Assembly: GCA_900756925.1 (NCBI GenBank)
Contig: CAAELX010000049.1
Coordinates: 1 to 45,571, forward strand
Origin: an uncultured Roseburia sp.
GTDB taxonomy: Bacteria; Bacillota; Clostridia; Lachnospirales; Lachnospiraceae
Direction: 5' to 3'
Length of the DNA: 45,571 nucleotides
The notes under the pieces were generated by a model, which was not told the DNA's origin, ran no database searches, and saw only the letters and a program-made list of their open reading frames with translations. Below are positions 1 through 7,142 of the stretch, in pieces. Numbering within the stretch: position 1 is the stretch's first letter; each line of letters starts with the position of its first letter. Position numbers and translations under genes: made by a program.

Positions 1-17
1 ACGTCTTTTATAGTCAT
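1..17 (-). CDS. Start of a leftward regulator gene, probably MerR family (partial)
   Basis: Only the first codons lie in the window, reading leftward from an ATG at position 17: M-T-I-K-D-V. A GAAAGGGGGG ribosome binding site sits 6 bases upstream, so a true gene start is likely. 'MTIKDV' is a usual opening of MerR-family and also LacI-family regulators. The promoter in front has the MerR signature, a 19-bp spacer containing a dyad, which makes an autoregulated MerR protein the better inference. Nothing else of the protein can be seen. Confidence 0.45.
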
Positions 18-53
18 ATTATGCCCCCCTTTCGAGCAACTCTATTTTACTTA

Positions 54-84
54 ATAATAAGCTATAAACAAGGTTTACAGTCAA
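54..84 (-). promoter_or_regulatory. MerR-type promoter/operator for the leftward gene
   Basis: On the minus strand a -35 TTGACT (79-84) and a -10 TATTAT (54-59) are separated by 19 bp. The spacer region holds an 8-3-8 inverted repeat, CTATAAACAAGGTTTACAG (62-80), with one mismatch. A 19-bp spacer with a dyad between the hexamers is the known layout of promoters activated by DNA distortion by MerR-family proteins. Confidence 0.5.
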
Positions 85-126
85 GCATTTATCAAAAAAC
101 TAAAGATGTACTGTTTCACCAAATAG

Positions 127-444
127 ACGGGACGTACTTCATTTGATAAAAAACTAAAAAAAACAGCGATTTACATCAAACTTAGCAGTACTTCTAAGAG
201 TAGTACAAGTAACGCTGGTTCCAGCAGTAGTTACAATAGTAAATCAAATTCCACAAACAAGTCATCATATAGCAGCGGCACAAAGAAAAGTACAACGACA
301 AAGAAGAGCACATATGACTCTTATGATGATGGATATGATGATATCTATATGGATGGCGATTATGACTATGACAGATATGAAAGTGACAGCGATTATGCGG
401 ATGGTGTAGATGATGCAATGGATGAGTATGAAGAAGATTGGTAA
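127..444 (+). pseudogene. C-terminal remnant of a Ser/Asp/Tyr-rich low-complexity protein
   Basis: An open frame follows the stop TAG at 124-126 and ends at TAA 442-444, but it has no ATG, GTG or TTG with a ribosome binding site near its beginning. It encodes a Ser/Thr/Asn/Lys-rich stretch, then an acidic Asp/Tyr-rich tail ending in DEYEEDW. Such tails occur at the C-terminus of some Firmicute membrane or zinc-ribbon proteins, but no domain is recognisable here. The absence of an N-terminal part suggests truncation, possibly at a junction near 60-180, where two similar AT-rich stretches (around CATTTATCAAAAAACTAAA and CATTTGATAAAAAACTAAA) lie 54 bp apart. Confidence 0.4.
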
Positions 445-475
445 AGCTGACAAGGTGTGCGGAAAGGAGACTTCT

Positions 476-862
476 ATGGAAGAACTTTATTTTACAATAG
501 CAGGTTGCAGCCATTATTTTGGCAGTGATTTTATGGAAAAAGGAATGAAAGTAAAACTTGAAAAAGAGCCGGATAATGAGTACGACAAGGAAGCAATACA
601 GGTAAAGGTGAAGGGACTTGGAAAGATAGGATATGTGGCTAACAGCCCGTTTACTGTGAAGGGCGAGTCTATGAGTGCAGGCAGGCTGTATGACAAGATT
701 GGAGATAAGGCGAAAGGAAAGGTAGTATTTGTTGTTGATGGTGGGGTTGTGTGCAGGACTTCAGCTTCGAAACTATTGCAATCTGAGAATAAAAAATCAG
801 TATTTGACTTCCAACGACTACAATCATTCCTCTTTCATTTGCTATATGGAAGCAGTCAATAA
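476..862 (+). CDS. Stand-alone HIRAN-domain protein
   Basis: A 128-aa protein. Residues ~1-95 match the HIRAN domain pattern: an early F-x-I-A-G-C-S-H-Y-F strand, a central 'EPDNEYDKEAIQV' block typical of HIRAN, and 'KIGYVA'. In HLTF/Rad5 helicases HIRAN binds 3'-OH single-stranded DNA ends; stand-alone bacterial copies are of unknown function and may take part in DNA repair. The start at 476 is chosen because GGAAAGGAGA lies 7 bases upstream; an upstream in-frame ATG at 410 overlaps the preceding remnant and lacks such a site. The last ~30 residues (FDFQRLQSFLFHLLYGSSQ) look unlike the domain, so the C-terminus may have been changed by a local rearrangement. Confidence 0.65.
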   Translation: MEELYFTIAGCSHYFGSDFMEKGMKVKLEKEPDNEYDKEAIQVKVKGLGKIGYVANSPFTVKGESMSAGRLYDKIGDKAKGKVVFVVDGGVVCRTSASKLLQSENKKSVFDFQRLQSFLFHLLYGSSQ

Positions 863-1014
863 TGTATATAATTCGAGAAAGCACTGGAGCTAAATAAAAC
901 CAATATTGCATTAGGTGTGTTTGAAATTGGATTTATAGATAGGGTATGGCAACAGCAAGTTGCTTTTCAGAACATGGATTTATCTATATGATATGGTTAT
1001 GGGAGGTGACGACT

Positions 1015-1782
1015 ATGGAAACAAAAAATATTATTTTAAAACTTCGTACAGAAAGAGGAATGTCACAGGACGAGCTGGCAGATAAAATCATGGTAACAAG
1101 GCAGGCGGTATCGCGTTGGGAAAATGGAGATACCGTTCCAAATACGGATACCCTTAGGCTCTTGTCGAAAGAATTTGATGTCTCCATCAATACGCTTTTG
1201 GGAGAACCAAGAAAGCTGATTTGCCAGTGCTGCGGGATGCCAATTGATGATGATTCCATATTGGGACGTGATAAAGATGGCACATTAAATGAGGAGTATT
1301 GTAAATGGTGCTATGCAGATGGAACATACACATATAATGATATGGATGAATTGATTGATATGTGTGTAAAGAATATGGTAAATGAAAACTTTACCGAAGA
1401 ACAGGCACGCTCTTATTTGAAAGAAATGCTTCCAAAATTGGATTACTGGAAAAGGTATGAAGAACTTAGTGACAATGGGCAGTTTGAAGCGTTTAAAATG
1501 CAATTGATAAATGAAATAAATGATCTGCATATAGACGGACTTCCAAGTGTAGACAAGCTAAATGCACTTGTGGGGAAATATGTGAATCTGGAATATACCC
1601 TGCCTAATGGACAAAAAGTGAAATTCCTTGATGACCAGAAAACCTATCTGGGGAATCAATTGGAGTCTGAATTTGGAGGGGACAGGTGCTTCGGTATTCT
1701 GGCAGGTATGGAATTTATTCTGGTATGTACCTATGAGAAGGATGGTGAAAATCCGGAGCTGCTGATTTATAAAAAGAGATAA
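1015..1782 (+). CDS. XRE-family regulator with zinc-ribbon domain
   Basis: A 255-aa predicted cytoplasmic DNA-binding protein. Residues ~4-58 form an HTH_3 (Cro/C1) domain: LRTERGMSQDELADKIMV, then TRQAVSRWENGDTVPN as recognition helix and loop. Residues ~65-105 hold CQCCGMPI...EYCKWCYADG, a four-cysteine motif of the 'putative zinc ribbon' type often found in Clostridia. The C-terminal ~95 residues form a separate conserved-looking domain that I cannot name. The start at 1015 follows GGGAGGTGA at proper spacing; a start at 946 would add 23 unlikely residues. The target and signal are unknown. The zinc ribbon suggests metal or redox sensing, but this is inference. Confidence 0.75.
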   Translation: METKNIILKLRTERGMSQDELADKIMVTRQAVSRWENGDTVPNTDTLRLLSKEFDVSINTLLGEPRKLICQCCGMPIDDDSILGRDKDGTLNEEYCKWCYADGTYTYNDMDELIDMCVKNMVNENFTEEQARSYLKEMLPKLDYWKRYEELSDNGQFEAFKMQLINEINDLHIDGLPSVDKLNALVGKYVNLEYTLPNGQKVKFLDDQKTYLGNQLESEFGGDRCFGILAGMEFILVCTYEKDGENPELLIYKKR

Positions 1783-2028
1783 TAGAAGCAAATAGAATGC
1801 CCTGACAAATAAACGACCGTTTAAAGGCAGAGAATTCATATATAGAAGACGTTATGAACAAGCAGAGTAAGCAGATTGCGAATATCCGCTTAATTAACTC
1901 ATATAAGAGGCAGATGGAATATTTTTAAAAAGTGAAAAAAAAGATTCAGAAAATACTATTTTCCACCCCACAAATGTGCTATCCTTTTACTATGACAGAA
2001 TAAAGAAAGTATTAGGAGGACAAAAGCA

Positions 2029-3585
2029 ATGGGGAACAAATTCATATGCGACGAGACCTGCATCGCACATACAAAGGAAGGCGATTTACAGGGATACTTT
2101 TTCAACGATGTTTATAACTTCAAGGGAATCCAGTATGCCACAGCAAAGAGATTCCAGGCACCGGAACCGGTGGAGGGCTGGGAAGGCGTGAAGGATGCCA
2201 CAAGCTTTGGCTGTGTATGCCCGTTACTCCATATTGACAAACCGATGGGGGAGCTCAGTGTGCCGCATCGTTACTGGGTCATGGATGAGGACTGCCTGAA
2301 CCTGAATGTGTGGACACCGCAGCTGGACGAGAAGAAGCGCCCGGTCATGGTATGGCTTCATGGAGGCGGATTTGAGGCAGGATCTTCGATTGAGCAGACA
2401 GCCTACGACGGGGATTCCATGAGTCACTTTGGGGATGTGGTAGTTGTTACTCTGAACCATCGACTGAACATTTTGGGATATTTTGACCTGTCTGAATATG
2501 GGGAACAGTATGCAGCTTCTGCCAATGCGGGAACAACGGATATCGTAGCTGCTCTGAAATGGGTCAGAGAGAACATTGCTTCCTTTGGCGGAGATCCGGA
2601 CAATATTACATTGGCAGGACAGAGCGGCGGCGGTGAGAAGATTACCGCGCTTTTACAGAACCCAGCAGCGGATGGACTCTTCCAGCGTGGTATCATCATG
2701 AGCGGTGTTGTAAATTCTCAGATGCTGGGAGTCAACCATGGAAGCAGCAGACCATTAGTAGACGCAATGCTTGCAGAGCTTGGGCTCAGTGAAAAAGAAG
2801 TAGGGGAATTGGAGACACTTCCTTACGACAGGCTTGCAGAAGCTTACCAGAAAGTAGCACAGGGCTTAAAGGCAAAGGGAGAATATACCGGATGCTGTCC
2901 GAAAGTCGGAGCTGATTTCATCGGACATCCGAATGATGTGGGCTTCCGGCCGGAGACGATGAATGTTCCATTGATCGTGGGTTCTGTTTTCGGTGAATTC
3001 TGTTTCTGGAAGCTTCCATATGATAAACGCTCCTTAAGCAGGGAACAGGGTGTGGAATTCTTAAAGGGCAGACTCGGTGAGGAGATGACAGAGAAGCTTG
3101 TACCGCTCTTTGCACAGGCGTTCCCGGACAGAAATCCGGCAGATCTGTTCTGTTATGATACGATCTTTAGATGCCCGTCGTCCGAATATATCAGCAGACG
3201 CGCGAAAGAGGGCGGCATCGTTTATTCGTATTTCTTTGACATGGACTTCAATGTGGAATCCGGCAAGCCGGCATGGCATTGCTCCGATATTCCGTTCCTG
3301 TTCCATAACACTCACATCACGCCGTATGCCAATGTGGATGGGGTGACAGAGACTCTGGAAAAACAGATTTTTGACAGCGTGATCGCGTTCATGAAGAACG
3401 GCAATCCAAACCATGCCGGAATCCCACAGTGGGACAACAGCAGCGCAGAGGAAGAGCATACCATGCTGTTTGGACGAAATGTCAGAACCGCAGTCAACTA
3501 TGATAAGGAGTTCTTAAAAGAATTTGCTCCGGCATCGGTGAAGATTATGATGGAAATGATGAGTACAGCGAATATCCAGCACTAG
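2029..3585 (+). CDS. Type-B carboxylesterase (para-nitrobenzyl esterase family)
   Basis: A 518-aa alpha/beta hydrolase of the carboxylesterase/cholinesterase family, acting on carboxylic esters; the natural substrate is unknown. Visible family blocks are FKGIQYA near residue 32, the EDCLNLNVW signature near 88, the oxyanion-hole HGGGF near 112, and the nucleophile elbow GQSGGG near 199. The elbow is unusual: the family normally has GESAGG, so here Glu is Gln and Ala is Gly. A catalytic-His candidate is WHCSDIPF near residue 416. There is no signal peptide, so it is probably cytoplasmic. The ATG at 2029 follows TTAGGAGGAC. The 246 bp upstream hold no recognisable gene. A pgi promoter follows, so the gene is probably monocistronic. 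Confidence 0.85.
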   Translation: MGNKFICDETCIAHTKEGDLQGYFFNDVYNFKGIQYATAKRFQAPEPVEGWEGVKDATSFGCVCPLLHIDKPMGELSVPHRYWVMDEDCLNLNVWTPQLDEKKRPVMVWLHGGGFEAGSSIEQTAYDGDSMSHFGDVVVVTLNHRLNILGYFDLSEYGEQYAASANAGTTDIVAALKWVRENIASFGGDPDNITLAGQSGGGEKITALLQNPAADGLFQRGIIMSGVVNSQMLGVNHGSSRPLVDAMLAELGLSEKEVGELETLPYDRLAEAYQKVAQGLKAKGEYTGCCPKVGADFIGHPNDVGFRPETMNVPLIVGSVFGEFCFWKLPYDKRSLSREQGVEFLKGRLGEEMTEKLVPLFAQAFPDRNPADLFCYDTIFRCPSSEYISRRAKEGGIVYSYFFDMDFNVESGKPAWHCSDIPFLFHNTHITPYANVDGVTETLEKQIFDSVIAFMKNGNPNHAGIPQWDNSSAEEEHTMLFGRNVRTAVNYDKEFLKEFAPASVKIMMEMMSTANIQH

Positions 3586-3647
3586 GCAGGTGCGCAGGTG
3601 ATATGTTGTATCCATATGAAAAAATGATGCAAGCGCCATAACTCCTC

Positions 3648-3676
3648 TTGAACTGTCGCCAGATTAAGTGTATAAT
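3648..3676 (+). promoter_or_regulatory. Promoter of pgi
   Basis: TTGAAC (3648-3653) and a perfect TATAAT (3671-3676) are 17 bp apart, about 50 bp ahead of the pgi start codon. This is a housekeeping sigma-A type promoter. Confidence 0.75.
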
Positions 3677-3729
3677 CACTTCGTTAAGAAAATAGCAGGA
3701 TAATACGAATATAAGAGGAGGAAACTATT

Positions 3730-5310
3730 ATGGTTACCTGGAATAACTTAGATACCCTTACAGCATTTGAAAACCTCAAAAAGATCGGACATGTAAATCT
3801 TGCGGAGGTTATGAGCGGAGAAAATGGCGCAAAGCGTGTCAGAGAATACAGCATCCCGATGGCAGAGGGATTTGTTTATAATTATGCGGCAAAGCAGGTG
3901 GATGACACCGTACTGGCTGCTTTAGAGAAGCTTGCAAAGGAAGCACAGCTTTCTGAGAAGTTTGAGGAGCTTTACAACGGTGCAGTGATTAATACGGGAG
4001 AGAACCGTCTGGTTCTGCATCATTTAACCCGTGGACAGCTTGGCAATGCAGTTGAGGCTGACGGTGTTGACAAACGTGCTTTCTATGTAGAACAGCAGGA
4101 GAGAATCGCAGAGTTCGCGAACAAAGTACATAACGGCGAGATCACGAACGCAGCAGGCGAGAAGTTCACAACAGTCGTACAGATCGGTATCGGTGGAAGT
4201 GACCTTGGTCCTCGCGCAATGTATCTGGCACTTGAGAACTGGGCAAAGAAGAACGGCACTTTCAAGATGGAAGCAAAGTTCATCAGCAACGTAGACCCGG
4301 ATGATGCAGCAGCAGTCTTACAGTCTGTAGATGTGGCACATTCCATTTTCGTGCTTGTGTCCAAATCAGGAACAACTCTTGAGACGCTGACCAACGAGTC
4401 TTTCGTAAAAGATGCTTTAAAGAAAGCCGGATTAGATCCTGCAAAGCATATGATCGCAGTTACCAGTGAGACATCACCACTTGCAAAGAGCGATGATTAC
4501 CTGGCAGCTTTCTTCATGGATGATTACATCGGTGGACGTTACTCTTCCACATCTGCAGTAGGAGGAGCTGTTTTATCCCTGGCATTTGGACCGGAAGTGT
4601 TCGCACAGTTCTTAGATGGTGCAGCAGCAGAGGATAAGCTTGCAGCAGAGAAGGATGTATTTAAGAATCCGTCCATGTTAGATGCCCTGATCGGTGTTTA
4701 TGAGAGAAACGTACTTGGATATCCGAGCACAGCTGTATTACCATACTCCCAGGCGTTAAGCCGTTTCCCTGCACATCTTCAGCAGGCAGATATGGAGTCC
4801 AATGGTAAATCCGTCAACCGTTTCGGTGAGCCGGTAAGCTATGTGACAGGACCGGTTATCTTCGGTGAGCCTGGTACGAACGGACAGCATTCCTTCTACC
4901 AGTTACTGCACCAGGGAACCGATATCGTTCCATTACAGTTCATTGGTTTCAAGAACAGCCAGTGTGGCGTGGATGTTAATATCCAGGGCAGTACAAGCCA
5001 GCAGAAGCTCTGTGCAAACGTAGCAGCACAGATTGTGGCATTTGCATGCGGCAAAGAGGATGAGAACCTCAACAAGAACTTCAAGGGAGGACGTCCATCC
5101 AGCATCATCATCGGTGAGGATGTGAATCCGGCAAGCCTTGGTGCACTTCTTGCACACTTCGAGAACAAGATCATGTTCCAGGGATTTTTATGGAACTTAA
5201 ACAGCTTCGACCAGGAAGGCGTACAGCTCGGAAAAGTACTTGCAAAACGTGTTCTTGCACATGAGACAGACGGAGCACTGAAAGTATTCAGTGACCTGTT
5301 AAATATCTAA
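3730..5310 (+). CDS. pgi: Glucose-6-phosphate isomerase
   Basis: A 526-aa cytoplasmic enzyme interconverting glucose-6-phosphate and fructose-6-phosphate in glycolysis and gluconeogenesis. Two SIS-fold halves are visible. The first has IGIGGSDLGPRAMYLAL near residue 151 and VSKSGTTLETLT near 209; the second has the PGI signature around GEPGTNGQHSFYQLLHQG near 378. Catalytic Glu lies in GEPGTNGQH and catalytic His in the following HQG region. The length is that of the long, proteobacterial-like PGI form rather than the ~450-aa form common in bacilli. The ATG at 3730 follows AAGAGGAGGAAA. The gene has its own promoter and a strong terminator, so it is monocistronic. Confidence 0.95.
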   Translation: MVTWNNLDTLTAFENLKKIGHVNLAEVMSGENGAKRVREYSIPMAEGFVYNYAAKQVDDTVLAALEKLAKEAQLSEKFEELYNGAVINTGENRLVLHHLTRGQLGNAVEADGVDKRAFYVEQQERIAEFANKVHNGEITNAAGEKFTTVVQIGIGGSDLGPRAMYLALENWAKKNGTFKMEAKFISNVDPDDAAAVLQSVDVAHSIFVLVSKSGTTLETLTNESFVKDALKKAGLDPAKHMIAVTSETSPLAKSDDYLAAFFMDDYIGGRYSSTSAVGGAVLSLAFGPEVFAQFLDGAAAEDKLAAEKDVFKNPSMLDALIGVYERNVLGYPSTAVLPYSQALSRFPAHLQQADMESNGKSVNRFGEPVSYVTGPVIFGEPGTNGQHSFYQLLHQGTDIVPLQFIGFKNSQCGVDVNIQGSTSQQKLCANVAAQIVAFACGKEDENLNKNFKGGRPSSIIIGEDVNPASLGALLAHFENKIMFQGFLWNLNSFDQEGVQLGKVLAKRVLAHETDGALKVFSDLLNI

Positions 5311-5404
5311 GACAGAAGTATATAAAACAATAGAATGCACGCTTCGCGGACATTCTGCAAGAGAGTAAAAGCTCACTTGCCAAGTATTATCATGAATAGA
5401 AAGC

Positions 5405-5449
5405 AGCTGGCATATCGCAGAGAGAATCCGGGATATGCCAGCTTTTTTT
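5405..5449 (+). terminator. Rho-independent terminator after pgi
   Basis: A perfect 12-bp stem, AGCTGGCATATC with GATATGCCAGCT, flanks a 15-nt loop and is followed by seven T. It ends the pgi transcript. Confidence 0.9.
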
Positions 5450-5477
5450 CAATGACGGACGGGATAGGGGAAAAACT

Positions 5478-5738
5478 ATGGAAACAAGAATCGCACTCAT
5501 CGGTATCATCGTGGAAAATCCGGCTTCCATTGAAGCGTTAAACCATTTGTTACACGAATATGGAAACTATATTATCGGACGTATGGGGATTCCTTACCGG
5601 GAAAAAAAGGTGAATATCATCAGCGTGGCGATCGATGCCCCGCAGGATGTGATCAATGCGCTGTCCGGAAAGATCGGGCGCTTAGACGGCATCGGCGCGA
5701 AAACCGTGTATTCCAATATTACCGGGATGAAAGAATAA
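5478..5738 (+). CDS. TM1266-family iron-only hydrogenase system regulator
   Basis: An 86-aa protein with an ACT/NikR-C-like fold pattern: ETRIALIGIIVEN, then a middle segment IIGRMGIPYREKKVNIISVAID, and a C-terminal helix plus strand ending VYSNITG. This matches the small TM1266 family, named 'iron-only hydrogenase system putative regulator' because it often neighbours [FeFe]-hydrogenase maturation genes (hydE/F/G). None of those genes is in this window, so the role here is uncertain. The ATG at 5478 follows GATAGGGGAAA. The gene is convergent with rubrerythrin and shares its terminator region. Confidence 0.75.
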   Translation: METRIALIGIIVENPASIEALNHLLHEYGNYIIGRMGIPYREKKVNIISVAIDAPQDVINALSGKIGRLDGIGAKTVYSNITGMKE

Positions 5739-5768
5739 AAAAAGAAGGAACCACTTCTGTGATTCCCT
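5736..5768 (-). terminator. Terminator of rubrerythrin (minus strand)
   Basis: On the minus strand a 10-bp stem with two G-U pairs (arms 5759-5768 and 5745-5754, loop 5755-5758) is followed by CTTTTTTTATT. It may also weakly stop the convergent rightward transcript. Confidence 0.65.
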
Positions 5769-5779
5769 CTTTGTAAAGA

Positions 5780-6367
5780 TTAACCAAAGTATCTGTCAAG
5801 TAAACCTTTGAGAGCTTTTCCATGACGGGCCTCGTCGCGAGCCATCTCATGAACGGTATCATGGATTGCATCCAGGTTGTTCTTCTTAGCACATTTTGCA
5901 AGATCAACTTTACCTGCGGTTGCACCGAACTCGCAGTCAACTCTCCATGCAAGGTTGTCTTTTGTAGTGGCTTTCATGTTCGGCTCTAAGTCCTCACCTA
6001 ACATCTCAGCAAACTTTGCAGCGTGTTCTGCTTCTTCGTAAGCTGCTTTCTCCCAGTAGAGACCGATTTCCGGATAGCCTTCGCGGTGAGCGATACGAGC
6101 CATGCAAAGATACATACCAACCTCAGAGCATTCTCCTTCGAAGTTAGCCTTTAACTGGTCGAAGATGTACTTCTTGTCTTCTTCGCTGATTTCCGGATTG
6201 TTCTTAACAGTCTTAGCGTATACGCCATATTCGTGCTCAGCAGCAAGTGCCAGCTCGCCTTCTACCTTCTTGAACTTGTCAGCGCCAACATGACAGACTG
6301 GACATTCTGCCGGTGCTGCTTCTCCTTCATAAATGTAACCACATACTGTACAAACCCATTTTGTCAT
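5780..6367 (-). CDS. rbr: Reverse rubrerythrin (NADH-dependent peroxidase)
   Basis: A 195-aa protein with the 'reverse' domain order. An N-terminal rubredoxin-like [Fe(SCys)4] site ([10 protein letters not shown] near residue 6 and CPVCHVG near 22) is followed by a four-helix diiron domain with [18 protein letters not shown] and DEARHGK as metal-ligand helices. Clostridial proteins of this type reduce H2O2, and O2 via NADH-rubredoxin reductase, protecting strict anaerobes. The start is fixed by the ATG complementing 6365-6367, with GGAGAAC upstream on the minus strand. Its promoter carries the same operator as perR, so PerR-controlled peroxide induction is very likely. Confidence 0.92.
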   Translation of the reverse strand: MTKWVCTVCGYIYEGEAAPAECPVCHVGADKFKKVEGELALAAEHEYGVYAKTVKNNPEISEEDKKYIFDQLKANFEGECSEVGMYLCMARIAHREGYPEIGLYWEKAAYEEAEHAAKFAEMLGEDLEPNMKATTKDNLAWRVDCEFGATAGKVDLAKCAKKNNLDAIHDTVHEMARDEARHGKALKGLLDRYFG

Positions 6368-6472
6368 AATTTTGTTCTCCTTTTCTTAAAATGATTTTTA
6401 CTAACAGAATCTGCAATTGTGATTCTGTTATGCATGACAACAGATATTTCTGTTGTGAATGTTTGAAATAAT

Positions 6473-6518
6473 AATAGTAACTGTTACTGATTTTAACTGA
6501 TCATTTCTCTTTTGTCAA
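6473..6518 (-). promoter_or_regulatory. Promoter and PerR-type operator of rubrerythrin
   Basis: On the minus strand TTGACA (6513-6518) and TAAAAT (6490-6495) are 17 bp apart. Immediately downstream of the -10 lies a 19-bp site, AATAGTAACTGTTACTGAT read on the plus strand (6473-6491), containing a perfect 6-1-6 palindrome AGTAAC-T-GTTACT (6476-6488). A repressor bound here would block the start of transcription. The same site occurs at the same place in front of perR. Confidence 0.8.
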
Positions 6519-6537
6519 TACTTTTTCTCAATTATTT

Positions 6538-6930
6538 TTAAGAAGCTTCGTGCTTTCCCTTGCAGTCCGCACATGTTCCGTAAAAATAAGTGATGTGACC
6601 TTCAATCTCACCGTTGAATCCCTGGTTAGCCAGAATGTTAATATGATCAAGGCCTTCCACACTCAGATCCAGCACGCTGCCGCACTTCTTACAGATAAAA
6701 TGATAATGCGGAGCAGGGTTCCCATCGAATCTGTCAGGACCAATCCCGGTTGAAAGCTTCTGGATCTCGCCGATGTCAGAGAGCAGGGACAGGTTCCGGT
6801 AGACAGTACCGAGGCTGATATTGGGAAACTCTTCCTTGATCCCGAGATAAACAGTTTCAGCAGTCGGATGATCATATCTGCCGGCAAGGAAAGTCTTAAT
6901 GGCTTCACGTTGTCTGCTATACTTTAACAT
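6538..6930 (-). CDS. perR: PerR-type Fur-family peroxide regulator
   Basis: A 130-aa repressor with an N-terminal winged helix (REAIKTFLAGRYDHPTAETVYLGI...NISLGTVYRNLSLL) and a C-terminal dimerisation/metal domain. The structural zinc site is visible as CKKC and CADC, and the regulatory-metal ligands as DRFDG, HYHF and VLDL. The Asp in VLDL, where Fur has Glu, favours PerR over Fur. PerR-Fe senses H2O2 by oxidation of a ligand histidine. The start at 6930 is preferred because AGGATGAGG precedes it; an ATG at 6939 has its Shine-Dalgarno directly abutting the start codon. The gene is transcribed in the same direction as rbr, each from its own promoter with a shared operator. Confidence 0.88.
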   Translation of the reverse strand: MLKYSRQREAIKTFLAGRYDHPTAETVYLGIKEEFPNISLGTVYRNLSLLSDIGEIQKLSTGIGPDRFDGNPAPHYHFICKKCGSVLDLSVEGLDHINILANQGFNGEIEGHITYFYGTCADCKGKHEAS

Positions 6931-6948
6931 TTTCCTCATCCTTTTGAT

Positions 6949-6999
6949 AATAGTAATTGTTACTGATATTATAATAGCAGACAGTATTTATTTTGTCAA
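6949..6999 (-). promoter_or_regulatory. Promoter and autoregulatory operator of perR
   Basis: On the minus strand TTGACA (6994-6999) and TATTAT (6971-6976) are 17 bp apart. Just downstream lies AATAGTAATTGTTACTGAT (plus-strand reading, 6949-6967), identical to the rubrerythrin operator at 18 of 19 positions. This indicates autoregulation. Confidence 0.8.
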
Positions 7000-7142
7000 C
7001 ATATTTTTCAGTTAAAATATTTTTACAGAAAAAAAGAGTATGGAAGTGCAGGGAGTGACCAATTGGTGAGTTCACAAAAGATAGTGTTAAGAAGAAATAA
7101 CTGTGCATATAGATGTAGAGAGAACATTTTTCGGGGATTGCG

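Noticed and set aside
1..17. LacI-family regulator
   Set aside because: M-T-I-K-D-V also opens LacI proteins, but the 19-bp spacer promoter with dyad favours MerR. Not fully excluded.
410..475. Longer N-terminus for the HIRAN protein
   Set aside because: The ATG at 410 overlaps the end of the previous remnant and has no ribosome binding site; 476 has a strong one.
194..514. Minus-strand His-rich protein
   Set aside because: It is the reverse image of the Asp/Tyr-rich remnant; no ribosome binding site and implausible composition.
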